Source: Rothia nasimurium
Lineage (GTDB): Bacteria; Actinomycetota; Actinomycetes; Actinomycetales; Micrococcaceae
Reading direction: 5' to 3'
NCBI RefSeq assembly: GCF_928382285.1
Contig: NZ_CAKMSS010000006.1
Coordinates: 62,001 to 126,000, forward strand
DNA: 64,000 bases
Shown here: positions 6,859-16,900 of the stretch, piece after piece
Numbering within the stretch: the first letter of the stretch is position 1
Layout of the letters: each line of letters begins with the position of its first letter
Notes under the pieces: generated by a model
Seen by the model: the letters and a program-made list of their open reading frames with translations, nothing else
Databases searched by the model: none
What the model was told of the DNA's origin: nothing
Made by a program: the position numbers and the translations under genes

Positions 6859-8130
6859 CTAGCCCTTCAGCACCTCAGCAAGTCTCTTCACACCCTCGGT
6901 CAGGGCGTCCGGCTCAATCGCCGAGAAGGCGATGCGCAGCTGGTTGGCACCGGGGTTTCGCGAAACACCATCTGAACCAACCACCGGCTCGTAGAAAGCC
7001 GAGCCGGGAATGAAGACCACACCGGCGTCGATTGCGGGGGCGAGGGCGTCCGTCGCGTCCTCGTACTTGCCGCCGGCGGGCAGGGTCAGCCAGGTGAAGA
7101 AACCACCCTCGGGTACCGTCCAGGTGGTGCCTTCGGGCATGTACTTCTCGCAGGCGTCCAGCACGGCCTTGCAGCGGGCCTCGTAGAGGGCTGCGGTGGC
7201 GCGGGTGTGGGACTCCCACAGGCCCTCGCTCATGAAGCCCAGCACCAGGCGCTGCGAGAGCACCGATGGGCAAATCGTCACGGCTTCGCCCGCAATCTGC
7301 AGGAACTTACGCACGCGGAAGGGCGCGACCATCCAGCCCACGCGCACGCCGGGCGAGAAAACCTTCGAGAAGGAGCCCAGATAGAGCACGTTCTCGGGGT
7401 CAAGCGAGTAGAGGGAGCGGCGGCGTTCCCCGGTGAAGGAGAGCTGGCCGTAGGGGTTATCCTCAACGATCAGCACGTCAGCTTCACGGCAGACGCGCAC
7501 CAGCTCGGCGCGGCGCTCATCCGACAGGGAAATGCCGGTGGGGTTCTGGAAGTTAGGGATGGTGTAGAGGAACTTAACCTGCTTACCCTCAGCCCGAATC
7601 GCCTCAATAGCCCGAGCGACGGCGGCGGGGTCGAGGCCGTCCGCGTCCAGGGGTACCTGGCGGACGTCCGCCTGGTAGCCCTCGAATACGCCGAGGGCGC
7701 CGGTGTAGGTGGGGCCCTCCGCCAGGATTACGTCGCCGGGGTTGACGAAGAGTTTGGTGGCCAGGTCCAGACCCATCTGAGAACCCGCGGTCATCTGAAT
7801 GTCATCGACGGCCGGGCGGGCGCCCTCAGATTCCATGAAGTCGCACACCAGCTCGGCCAGGGCTTCAAGGCCGGCACCTGAGCCGTACTGCAGGACTTCC
7901 AGGCCCTCTTCTTCGATAATGCGGGCGCTCATAGCCCCAAGTCGGTCGAGGGGTAGCAGGTCAAGATCGGGGTTGCCGCCGGCCAGGGAGATAATGCCGG
8001 GGCGCATGGCCACCTCGAAGACGTCGCGCACAGCGGACGGGCGGAACCCGGCGGCGCGGTCAGCGAAGTGGCGCATGATGCGGGCTTCGGCAGGGTTAGC
8101 TTCGGCCAGTAGGGCTGCAATCTTGCTCAT
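6859..8130 (-). CDS. PLP-dependent class I/II aminotransferase (2-aminoadipate/AruH-like)
   Basis: The 423-residue fold-type I aminotransferase shows NFQNPTG at 193-199, EDNPYG with Asp224, and the PLP lysine in GSFSKVFSPG (Lys256) followed by Arg263. It has no N-terminal GntR domain, so it is the enzyme form of the MocR/LysN-like group. It begins 2 bases after the stop of the upstream ureohydrolase gene with a good AAGGAG site, so the two are co-expressed. Next to a ureohydrolase and with a TPP decarboxylase 14 kb away, arginine or another guanidino amino acid is a plausible donor, but that is inference; 2-aminoadipate or a broad range remain possible. Confidence 0.85.
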   Translation of the reverse strand: MSKIAALLAEANPAEARIMRHFADRAAGFRPSAVRDVFEVAMRPGIISLAGGNPDLDLLPLDRLGAMSARIIEEEGLEVLQYGSGAGLEALAELVCDFMESEGARPAVDDIQMTAGSQMGLDLATKLFVNPGDVILAEGPTYTGALGVFEGYQADVRQVPLDADGLDPAAVARAIEAIRAEGKQVKFLYTIPNFQNPTGISLSDERRAELVRVCREADVLIVEDNPYGQLSFTGERRRSLYSLDPENVLYLGSFSKVFSPGVRVGWMVAPFRVRKFLQIAGEAVTICPSVLSQRLVLGFMSEGLWESHTRATAALYEARCKAVLDACEKYMPEGTTWTVPEGGFFTWLTLPAGGKYEDATDALAPAIDAGVVFIPGSAFYEPVVGSDGVSRNPGANQLRIAFSAIEPDALTEGVKRLAEVLKG

Positions 8131-8132
8131 GG

Positions 8133-9191
8133 TTACTCCTTGCCGCCGTAGGTAATATCAGCAACGCCGGACGCCGGTGAGGTCGGCTCAGCGCCCACAC
8201 CGGCGGCGTGTAGGGAGATGAGTTCGTAGACGGTGTGGGCGGCGGCGATGCCGGTCAGTTCGGCGTGGTCGTAGGCCGGGGACACCTCAACGACCTCGGA
8301 ACCCACCAGGTTGAGCCCGCGCAGGCCGCGCAGGATTTCCAGCAGTTCGCGGGAGGTGATGCCGCCTGCTTCGGGGGTGCCGGTGCCAGGTGCGTGGGCG
8401 GGGTCGAGCACGTCGATGTCGATGGAGACATAGAGGGGCTTATCGCCAATGCGCTCCCGCAGGAGCTCAACGACCTTCTGCACGCCCAGGTAGTAGACGT
8501 CCGCGCTGGTGACGATGCCAAAGCCGAAGCGGGCGTCGTCCTCAAGGTCTTCGGTGCCGTAGAGGGGGCCGCGGGTGCCTACGTGGCAGAGGGCGTCGGT
8601 GTCGAGCAGGTCTTCTTCGAAGGCGCGGCGGAAGGGGGTGCCGTGGGTGTATTCAGCACCGAAGTAGGTGTCCCAGGTGTCCAGGTGGGCGTCGAAGTGT
8701 AGTAGGGCGATTTTGCCGTGCTTCTTGGCCAGGTTGCGCAGGTTGGCCAAGGCGACGGTGTGGTCGCCGCCGATGGTGACCAGGCGGGCGCCGTCCTTGG
8801 TGAGTTCGTGGGCTCCTGCCTCAAACATGGCGAGGGCTTCTTCGATGTTGAAGGGGTTGCCGATGATGTCACCGGCGTCGGCCACCTGGGCTTCCTTGAA
8901 GGGGGAGATGTTGGCAGCCGGGTTGAAGGGGCGCAGCAGGCGGGAGGATTCGCGCACGTGGTTGGAGCCGAAGCGGGCGCCGGGGCGGTAGGAGACGCCG
9001 GAGTCCCAGGGCATACCGGCCACGACGATGTCGGCTTTCTCGACCTCGTCCAGGCGGGGCAGGCGGGCGAAGGTGGCAAGGCCGGCCCAGCGGGGTACTT
9101 CGGCGGCGTTGACGGGGCCGACGCGTTCGACGCCGTCGGCTCCGGTGGCGATGACGCGGTTGGGGTCAGCTGAGAAGAAAGCTTGAGTCAC
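8133..9191 (-). CDS. speB: Arginase-family ureohydrolase (agmatinase or guanidinobutyrase)
   Basis: A 352-residue ureohydrolase with all six manganese ligands: His144 in GGDHT, Asp167, His169 and Asp171 in DAHLD, and Asp258 and Asp260 in SIDIDVLDP. The GTGTPE segment follows, as in agmatinases. The reaction releases urea from a guanidino compound such as agmatine or 4-guanidinobutyrate; sequence alone does not decide which. The start codon is GTG at 9191 after a GGAGAA site. It is the first gene of a two-gene operon with the aminotransferase, which favours a guanidino-acid pathway over polyamine synthesis. Confidence 0.87.
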   Translation of the reverse strand: MTQAFFSADPNRVIATGADGVERVGPVNAAEVPRWAGLATFARLPRLDEVEKADIVVAGMPWDSGVSYRPGARFGSNHVRESSRLLRPFNPAANISPFKEAQVADAGDIIGNPFNIEEALAMFEAGAHELTKDGARLVTIGGDHTVALANLRNLAKKHGKIALLHFDAHLDTWDTYFGAEYTHGTPFRRAFEEDLLDTDALCHVGTRGPLYGTEDLEDDARFGFGIVTSADVYYLGVQKVVELLRERIGDKPLYVSIDIDVLDPAHAPGTGTPEAGGITSRELLEILRGLRGLNLVGSEVVEVSPAYDHAELTGIAAAHTVYELISLHAAGVGAEPTSPASGVADITYGGKE

Positions 9192-9538
9192 GGGTTCTCC
9201 AGGGGTAGGACGCGGGTAGCTGGCTTAGTGCGCGGGGCAGGTTGGGTGCGGGCTGGGCCCGGGGTTAGTGTGGCCGGGCGCACTAGAATCGCTACCACTA
9301 TAACCCGCCTGCGGGGCAGCGGCGGGGCAGGTTCTCCAGCTGGCAGGCCTGCGCTACCGATACTTATTCAGGTGCTAGTAAAGCTATGCCAAGCCGCCGA
9401 GGGCACCCGGGCGGGGGCAAGCGTCCTTACCGCTCAAGGCGGGGGCGGGGGTGCATAAATTTGCAGCAGGGCGGGCATAAAAAATATGAGGGCACTATGG
9501 CGCAAAGTCCCACACTTTTATATGCAGCCGGTTTGCCC
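9192..9538. other. 347-bp intergenic region, promoter of speB
   Basis: I see no convincing gene here. The right part is the 3' flank of galM and the left part must carry the speB promoter. A TTATAGTGG string on the minus strand near 9296-9304 could be a -10 element, but no good -35 partner was found. GC-rich runs near 9310-9330 have no clear hairpin plus T-run. Confidence 0.4.
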
Positions 9539-10471
9539 CTAGTCTTCTTGGATTCGCCACCAGCTGGTGTGGCTTTGGTGTGGTTCTAGTTCAATGAGGT
9601 CTGTGCCGCTGTTGAAGGCGTTTGCGGGGGCTGTCATGGGTTCAGCAGCAAGGGCTCGCCGCTGAGTTCCGTCTGTATAGAACTGCAACCATTCGATACC
9701 GTCTCCGATTGTTAGTCGGGTGGCTTCACCGTTGGGAGCGGTGAGGACGATGTGTGCTTCTCCAGCAGTTTTTTGGATTCCTCCAAAGGCGTGGTCGAGA
9801 TTTATGCCCTTGAGGGGGAGTGTATCTGTGAGATTGAGGTCTTCGGTGAGGGGGAGTTCCTGGGTGGGAATCATGGATTCGTTGACCTTGAGGTAGGTAG
9901 AGACAGGAGCAGTGAGGTTCCATGAGTCGACTGCGCCGGGGGTTTCCTGTTCTGTGCCTGCCATGAGGTAGGGGTGTGCGCCGAGGGCGTAGGGGGCTGT
10001 TGTTTCTCCAGTATTGAGTGCGGTGAAGGTTGTGGTGAGCCCTTGGGCGGTGAGGGTGTAGGTTGCGGTGAGTTTGAGGGGGAAGGGGTAGCCGGGTTGG
10101 GGTACTAGGTGGAGATTGGCAGTGACTGATGATGAGTCGGGGGTGTTAATTGCTTGGTTGAGTTCCCAGCGGGTCCAGTCAGCGAGTCCGTGGATTGCAT
10201 TTCTAAGGGTGGGTTCATTGATGGGCAGCTGGTACTCGGCGCCCTTCCAGGTGTATCGGCCTTCTGCTATGCGGTTGGGCCAGGGGGCGAGGAGGGCGCC
10301 TCGGGCGGCTTCTCGTATTTTGTGTGGTGGGGCGGGGAGTACGAGCTGGCGCCCTTTGGGGGAAGTAAGCGATGAGAGGTTTGCACCGACTTCGGTAATT
10401 GTTGCTTGGTAGCCGGAGTGTTTGAGGGTGACTGCGGCTCCCTGTAGCTGGTTCTGGGTGGAGGTGGACAT
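9539..10471 (-). CDS. galM: Aldose 1-epimerase (galactose mutarotase)
   Basis: A 310-residue GalM-type protein with GALLAPWPNRIAEGRYTW near residues 58-75, a NAIHGLADW segment (first active-site histidine) and GAHPYL (second histidine). It interconverts beta- and alpha-galactose so that galactokinase can use the sugar released by lacZ. It starts 6 bases after the galK stop and is last in the deoR-galT-galK-galM operon. The family also includes glucose-6-phosphate epimerases, but the Leloir neighbours make galactose likely. Confidence 0.88.
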   Translation of the reverse strand: MSTSTQNQLQGAAVTLKHSGYQATITEVGANLSSLTSPKGRQLVLPAPPHKIREAARGALLAPWPNRIAEGRYTWKGAEYQLPINEPTLRNAIHGLADWTRWELNQAINTPDSSSVTANLHLVPQPGYPFPLKLTATYTLTAQGLTTTFTALNTGETTAPYALGAHPYLMAGTEQETPGAVDSWNLTAPVSTYLKVNESMIPTQELPLTEDLNLTDTLPLKGINLDHAFGGIQKTAGEAHIVLTAPNGEATRLTIGDGIEWLQFYTDGTQRRALAAEPMTAPANAFNSGTDLIELEPHQSHTSWWRIQED

Positions 10472-10477
10472 GGGGTC

Positions 10478-11812
10478 TTACTCCTTCTCCGCGGATCGGG
10501 AGGGGGTGGCTACCAAGAACTCTGGGGGGTTGAAGCCTTCACGGTCGAATGCTTCTGCAACTGCTTCAGCGAGGTTCGTCAGGTTTTCAGTAGGAACCAG
10601 TGCAATAGCAGAGCCACCGAAGCCACCTCCTGTCATGCGGGCTCCTAGTGCTCCTGCTTCGCGGGCGGCGTTCACTGCGGTGTCTAGTTCGGGGCATGAG
10701 ACTCGGTACTGGTCACGGAGGGAGTCGTGGGAGGCGTTGAGGAGTTCACCGAGCTTTTCCCATACGTCATCGGCTGGTGAGTTTACGTTGTCGAAGAGGG
10801 CGATACATTCTTCAACGCGGGCAATTTCGGTCCAGACATGGCGTAGGGCATCACGGATTACTGCCCGGTCTGTTCCGTCGGGCAGGTTGTAGGAGTCTAC
10901 GTTGTTATCCCACTGTTCGATGAGTTCTTGGGCTTCTTTGAGGGTGGGGGTTCCTTGGAAAGCGTCTCGGAGGTAGTTCACGCCCAGGGCTTCGCGGGCA
11001 ACCTCGGTTGCTGCCCGTCGGGCGGCGTATTGCCCGTCGGAGAGGTTGTGGTAGGCACGGGTGTCTATCACGAGTACGGAGAGGTTGGCTGAGGCGACAT
11101 CGATGGTAAGAGGGCGGGTGGAGAAGTCGCGGCAGTCGATGGCGAGGACGGAGCCTTCTTCTGCACGGAGGGAAATTGACTGGTCCATGCCCCCTGTTGA
11201 GGCCCCTGCGATGTCGTTTTCTGCTTGGATACAGGCTGAGGCCAGTGCGGCACGTCCCTGGTCGGTGCTGGCGAGAAGTTCTCTAGTGGGCTGTTGGGCG
11301 GTTAGCAGGTCGTCAACACCGAGAGCTACAGCGCACTCTAGGGCAGCTGATGATGAGAGTCCTGCACCCAGGGGGACGGAAGAGTCGATGGCGATGTTGG
11401 CGCCGAACCCTTCCGGCGAGAAACCAGCAAAATCGCCCTGCTTTTGCTGTTGCATAGCCCAGGGAACACCTGCAACGTAGGAGAGCCAGCCGGAGAGGGG
11501 CTGGGTGCCCACCTCAGCAAACTGAACGGTTTCAGTATTGTTATCAGGGGCGGTTGAACCGGCATCACCCTGAGCGGTGACTGCCGTAATTTTTCCGTCT
11601 TGGCGGGGGGTCATTGCTACGAAGGTGCGTTGGGGGAGGGCAAAGGGAAGGACGGTGCCACCGCAGTAGTCGATGTGTTCGCCCAGAAGGTTGACGCGCC
11701 CAGGGGCTGAGTACACTCCGTAAGGGGCTTCCCCAAAGGAAGTATAGAAGCGGTCTTCGACGTTCTTGCGGAGTGTCTGTGCAGGTACGGTGTTCTTCCA
11801 GATAGCAGGCAT
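10478..11812 (-). CDS. galK: Galactokinase
   Basis: A 444-residue GHMP kinase. The galactokinase signature GRVNLLGEHIDY is at 38-49, the GHMP ATP loop is LGAGLSSSAALE near 137-148, and motif 3 is MTGGGFGGSAIAL near the C-terminus. It phosphorylates alpha-galactose at C1 with ATP in the cytosol. The length is slightly above the usual 380-400 because of a longer loop around a DNNTETVQFAE segment. It lies 12 bases after galT in the Leloir operon. Confidence 0.95.
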   Translation of the reverse strand: MPAIWKNTVPAQTLRKNVEDRFYTSFGEAPYGVYSAPGRVNLLGEHIDYCGGTVLPFALPQRTFVAMTPRQDGKITAVTAQGDAGSTAPDNNTETVQFAEVGTQPLSGWLSYVAGVPWAMQQQKQGDFAGFSPEGFGANIAIDSSVPLGAGLSSSAALECAVALGVDDLLTAQQPTRELLASTDQGRAALASACIQAENDIAGASTGGMDQSISLRAEEGSVLAIDCRDFSTRPLTIDVASANLSVLVIDTRAYHNLSDGQYAARRAATEVAREALGVNYLRDAFQGTPTLKEAQELIEQWDNNVDSYNLPDGTDRAVIRDALRHVWTEIARVEECIALFDNVNSPADDVWEKLGELLNASHDSLRDQYRVSCPELDTAVNAAREAGALGARMTGGGFGGSAIALVPTENLTNLAEAVAEAFDREGFNPPEFLVATPSRSAEKE

Positions 11813-11824
11813 GGTGTGTTTCCT

Positions 11825-12949
11825 TTATGCGTCAGAAGCAAGTTCTTTGAATCGGGTGGCGATACGCTCGGGTGTGGTGTCAGATACCCACGCGGCCATA
11901 GCGGATTCTGAGCCAGCCAGGTATTTCATCTTTCCGGGGGCACGCAGGAGGGAGAAAACGTGGAGATACATGCGTGAGACGTTTTTTCCGCCGATGATGG
12001 GGGCCTGGTGCCAGGCTGAGATGTAGGGGAGTTTGTCTACCCCTTCGAAGAATTTGTCGAGTCGATGCAACAGGTCTAGGTACAGCTCGGTGAGTTCGTC
12101 TTTTTCTGCTTCGGTAAGTTCTGTGAAGTCACGAACCGGGCGTTTGGGCATGACCATAAGTTCTACAGGCCACTTGGCGGCATACGGTACATACGCCACA
12201 AAGGAGTCGGTTTTCCTAATGATTCGTTCTTCTGCTGCAAGTTCCGCAGCGAGAACATCTCCCAGGAGGTCTCCACCGGTTTCTGATGCCCATGCGTCTG
12301 CTCGCCGTGCAACAGAAGCTGTATAGGACGGCATGTAGGGGTAGGCGTAGATCTGACCGTGGGGGTGGGGCAGGGTTACACCAATTTCTTCTCCACGGTT
12401 TTCGAAAGGAAAGACCTGTACGACTCCGTCGAGGGCTGAGAGCTCCTTGGTGCGGTGGGTCCAAGCTTCTACAACGGTGCGTGCCCGTTCATAGCTGAGG
12501 GAGCCAAAAGAACCGTACTGGTCTGAGGTGAAGCTGATAACCTCGCAACGGCCGCCTGGTGTGGTCTCCTTGAAAAGGGGCTCGTCTCGGAGGGTCTCTA
12601 GCGGCCCTTGCAGTGAAGGGAAACGGTTTTCAAAGACAACAACGTCGTAGGATTCTTCCGGGATTTCACCGGGTACGGTTCCTACGCCAGCAGGTGCCAG
12701 GGGGTCCTCATCAGCAGGCGGCAGGAAGGTTCGGTTGTTGCGGTGAGCGGCGATAGCAATTGATTCGCCGGTCAGAGGGTCGGTACGCACGCAGGCAGCT
12801 TCGTGGGGAGGCAGAGTGCGAGGTTCCAGGGGGCGGGTATCGCGGATGGTTCGGGTTTTCCGGCCTGAGACGTAGGGTTCAGAGTCATCGAAGAAGATGA
12901 TTTCTCGCCCGTCTGCGAGGGTTCCTTTAGTAACTTTTACGTTGGTCAT
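11825..12949 (-). CDS. galT: Galactose-1-phosphate uridylyltransferase
   Basis: A 374-residue HIT-superfamily transferase with the active site HPHGQ at 195-199 (nucleophile His197) and the upstream GGRCEVISF segment. It exchanges UMP between UDP-glucose and galactose-1-phosphate. The ATG overlaps the deoR stop by 4 bases, so translation is coupled to the regulator. No galE was found in the window, so UDP-glucose 4-epimerase must be encoded elsewhere. Confidence 0.94.
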   Translation of the reverse strand: MTNVKVTKGTLADGREIIFFDDSEPYVSGRKTRTIRDTRPLEPRTLPPHEAACVRTDPLTGESIAIAAHRNNRTFLPPADEDPLAPAGVGTVPGEIPEESYDVVVFENRFPSLQGPLETLRDEPLFKETTPGGRCEVISFTSDQYGSFGSLSYERARTVVEAWTHRTKELSALDGVVQVFPFENRGEEIGVTLPHPHGQIYAYPYMPSYTASVARRADAWASETGGDLLGDVLAAELAAEERIIRKTDSFVAYVPYAAKWPVELMVMPKRPVRDFTELTEAEKDELTELYLDLLHRLDKFFEGVDKLPYISAWHQAPIIGGKNVSRMYLHVFSLLRAPGKMKYLAGSESAMAAWVSDTTPERIATRFKELASDA

Positions 12950-13716
12950 GCGGTAATCACCTTAGCTACGTTGTCGGATAGGAAGTTGTGTCGTTCCTGG
13001 GTGAGTTCGTCGGTGACGACGGTGTCGATGTCTGCCCAGGAGGCAAACCGGGATAGCCCAGCCACATTCCATTTACTGGAGTCGAAAACAGCCACGGTGT
13101 CGTGGGCGTTTGCGATAAAAGTTCTGTTAGTACTGGTCTCGTTCATGTTGGGGGTGTACATGCCTTTCAGAGTCACCCCGTGAGCACCCAGAAACAGAAC
13201 ATCGATGTTGAGGTTTGCCAGGGTTGCGTCCGCAAGCGGTCCAACGAAGGCGTCAGAGGGTGTGCGCTCACCGCCGATAAGGAGCACTTTGGGCTTGTTC
13301 TTTGTATCAGCTAACCCGTGGAAGAAGTCAGAGACGGGGAGGGAGTTCGTGACGATGGTGAGGTTCTCAAGCTCTGTACGGGCAGCTATTTCTTGGGCAA
13401 GGCGTGCGCTGGTTGACCCTCCGCCGATTGCAATTGACTGGCCGCTGCGGACTAGCTGGGCTGCGGCCTTTGCAATTTTTGCTTTCGACTCTGCGTTGAG
13501 CGTGGTCTTCTCAGCAAAGATTGGCTCATGGGTAGATTCAGAGATGGTTGCACCTCCGTGAACCCTGCTCAGTAACCCCTGTTCTTCTAGTTCTGCCAGG
13601 TCACGGCGAATCGTCATCGCAGATACATTCAGCAGGCCAGCCAGATCTTGAACCTGAACAGTGCCTTTTTCCTGTACTTTTGCAACGATTGCGTTGTGGC
13701 GTTGCTGAGCCAGCAC
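12946..13716 (-). CDS. DeoR-family regulator of the lac/gal genes
   Basis: A 256-residue DeoR-type protein. The N-terminal helix-turn-helix carries the family signature (VSAMTIRRDLAELEEQGLL, about 31-49, then RVHGGA), and the C-terminal sugar-phosphate sensor domain has the GGGSTSARLA and TNSLPVSDF strings. Such repressors usually release DNA on binding a phosphorylated sugar; galactose-1-phosphate is a natural guess here. The start is GTG at 13716 with GAGG five bases upstream. It heads the galTKM operon and is divergent from lacZ, with likely operators at 13815-13842. Confidence 0.9.
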   Translation of the reverse strand: MLAQQRHNAIVAKVQEKGTVQVQDLAGLLNVSAMTIRRDLAELEEQGLLSRVHGGATISESTHEPIFAEKTTLNAESKAKIAKAAAQLVRSGQSIAIGGGSTSARLAQEIAARTELENLTIVTNSLPVSDFFHGLADTKNKPKVLLIGGERTPSDAFVGPLADATLANLNIDVLFLGAHGVTLKGMYTPNMNETSTNRTFIANAHDTVAVFDSSKWNVAGLSRFASWADIDTVVTDELTQERHNFLSDNVAKVITA

Positions 13717-13814
13717 TTAAACCTCATTCCGGTTGTAACGACTTCTTCTAAACTGAACAATATCAAACAAAAACAAGCATTTCCAGAGCTGAAACATGCT
13801 CAAAATGAGTCTTT

Positions 13815-13842
13815 TGAACAAAAAGGAACGATTTTTTGTTCA
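13815..13842. promoter_or_regulatory. Inverted-repeat operator between deoR and lacZ
   Basis: TGAACAAAAA (13815-13824) and TTTTTGTTCA (13833-13842) form a perfect inverted repeat 8 bases apart. Further TGAAC or TTTGAAC half-sites occur near 13752, 13866, 13877 and 13891. This A/T-rich intergenic region of 246 bp holds both divergent promoters, and the repeat is the best candidate site for the DeoR protein. Confidence 0.65.
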
Positions 13843-13962
13843 CATATCTACACAAAGCAACAATTTTGAACTAATATGAACACCGTAGGGTTTGAACCTC
13901 AGCCCTCTCGATAGCAACAGGACCCGAGGTTCAGCCAATTCCATCAGGAAGGACAAGAGAGC

Positions 13963-16900
13963 ATGTACCCCACCAAGCACCACGAGAGCCTCAACGTTCT
14001 CCACGAGAACGTCCTCGCCCCCCGGGCCTACTACGTCCCTGCCTCCCATGACATGGGCCCGCTGGTGAACAACCGTGAGTCCTCCGACCGCTTCCTCAAC
14101 CTCAATGGAACCTGGCAGTTCTCCTACTTCAACGACGATTCCGAACTACCACAGGACTTCCACACTGCCGCATACGCCCACACCGACGCGTCCCCCATCA
14201 TCGTCCCGGGCGCCTGGCAAACCCAGGGCTTCGACACCCACCAGTACACCAACTTCAAATACCCCTTCCCTCTAGACCCACCCTTCGTACCCCACGAAAA
14301 CCCCTGCGGTCTTTACACTCTAGACTTCCAGTACGCCCAGGATCAGCAGGCCCCGCTCGCCCACCTCACCTTTGAAGGCGTTGATTCATGCTTCTACCTC
14401 TGGGTCAATGGAAGCTACATCGGCTACAGCCAGGTATCCCACGCAAGCAGCGAATTCGACATCACCGAATACCTCATAAACGGCTCAAACCGCCTCACCG
14501 TACTCGTCTACAAGTGGTGCGATGGCTCCTACCTCGAAGACCAGGACAAATTCCGCATGAGTGGCATCTTCCGAGACGTCTACATTCTCAGCCGCCCCCG
14601 CCACGCCCTCTACGACTACTTCATCACCACTAACCTCAACGAAAAAACCAGCGACGCGACCCTCAACATCGCGGCACGCTTCCTCAGCCAAGAAACACAC
14701 ACCACGCTCACCCTCACCAACGCTGAAGGCGAAGAGGTAGCAAGCTCCACGCTCACACCCAGTGCTGCCAACCCCAACTTCACTCACTCAGCAACCCTTC
14801 ATATCCCTAACGCCCACACCTGGAACCCAGAAAACCCCTACCTCTACACCCTCCACCTAAAAACCCAGGACGAGGTCATCACCGAACGCGTGGGCGTCCG
14901 CACCATTCGCATTGAACACAATGTCATTCTGCTCAACGGCAAGCCCATCACCTTCCGCGGCGTAAACCGCCACGACTCCGACCCCGTCACCGGCCCAACC
15001 GTGGACTACAACCACATCAAACGCGACCTCGGACTCATCAAACAGCACAACTTCAACGCTATCCGTAGCAGCCACTACCCCAACTCCCCCTACTTCTACC
15101 AAATGTGCGATGAGTACGGGTTCCTCGTCATGAGCGAAGCCGACAACGAAAGCCACGGCCCCCAGGTCCAGTACCTCGAAGATGGCTCCTTCGACAACCA
15201 GGTAAATCACTGGAACGAACGCATCTCAGACAACCCAGAATGGACTGAAGCAACACTCGACCGTGTCCAGCTCTGCGTGCTCCGCGAAAAGAACCGCCCC
15301 AGCATTGTCTCCTGGTCAGCAGGTAACGAATGCGGCTACGGCGTTACCCTCGAAGAGTCCCTCGCCTGGGTCAAGTCCTACGACACCACCCGAATCACCC
15401 AGTACGAAAGCGCCTACTACGACGACAAAAAGCGCCGCTACGACTACTCCAACATCGACCTCTACAGCCGCATGTACCCGCCCTTCGAGGACATCGAACA
15501 GTACCTCAACAGCAACCCCAATAAGCCCTTCCTCCTCGTCGAGTACGCCCACGCTATGGGCAACGGCCCCGGCAACCTCGAAGACTACTTCCAGGTCATC
15601 GACCAGAACCAGGCAATGTGCGGCGGCTTCGTTTGGGAATGGTGCGACCACGCCATCTACGCTGGTACCACCGAAAATGGCACACCCAAATACCTCTACG
15701 GCGGCGACCACGGCGAAGAAGTACACGACGGAAACTTCTGCATGGACGGCCTTGTCTACCCCGACCGCACTCCCCACGTTGGTCTCTTCGAATACCGCAA
15801 CGTCTACCGTCCCCTCAGAGTCGTCTCCTTCGACACCGTATCCGGCTCCCTCACCCTCAAGAACTACCTTGACTTCACCGACGCACAAGAAGCCATAGAA
15901 CTGAAATACACCTTCAGCCAGGACGGCGTAGAAGTAGCATCAGGCACCTACCACTTTGAGCAGGCATTCCTCCCCCACCAAGAAACCACCATTAACCTTG
16001 AGGCACCTTCGCTCACCAGCGGACGCTGCTACCTCCACATCGAATACATTCTCAAGAAGGACCTCCCCCTACTTCCCACAGGCCTCTTCCTCGGCCGCGA
16101 CGAAGTACCCGTCCACACCATCAACCCCACCCATGCCAAGGCACTAGATATTCTAGGCACCACCAACAACGCACAGAACCTCGCTGTAACCGAAACAGGT
16201 AAGCACTACACCGTCCAAGGCGATGGATTCACCTACACCTTCAACCGACGAACCGGTGTATTCGACCAGCTCTCCACCAAAGACCACAACCTCCTCACCC
16301 AGCCCATGAACATCAATATCTGGCGGGCACCCACAGATAATGACATGTACATCAAACTCAAATGGGCAGAAGCGCACTACCACCAGGCCTACTCAAGGGT
16401 CTACACCAGCGAATACACACACACCGAAAACGGTGTCACCATCTCCTGCACCCTGAGCATGGTAGCCCCCACAGTGCAACCCATCTTCACCGGCACCGTC
16501 CTCTGGAACATCACAAACGACGGAAAAATCACCGCTCGATTCAACATCGAACGCGCCCCAGAATTCCCCGATCTCCCCCGCTTCGGAGTTCGCCTCTTCC
16601 TCGACAAGTCTTTTGCCGATGTTGAGTACTTCGGCATGGGTCCCCATGAAAGCTACAGCGACAAACACGAAGCAAGCTACCACGGCACCTTCCAATCTTC
16701 CGTCGAAGATCTCCACGAGGACTACATCATGCCGCAGGAAAACGGTAGCCGATTCGACTGCGACTACGTCCACCTATCAAGCCCCCACCATCAGCTCTCT
16801 GTAGCCTCCGAACACCCCTTCTCGTTCAGCGCCTCCCACTACACGCAGGAAGAGCTGACGAACAAAAACCATAATTTCGAGCTGGTCGAAGCCGACTCAA

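Noticed and set aside
9192..9458. Open frame of about 90 codons in the speB upstream region
   Set aside because: It is Gly/Arg/Ala-rich, typical of chance frames in GC-rich DNA, has no family resemblance and overlaps the likely promoter.
15316..15888. Long open frames antisense to lacZ
   Set aside because: They mirror the codon bias of the GC-rich lacZ gene and encode low-complexity protein with no start signals.
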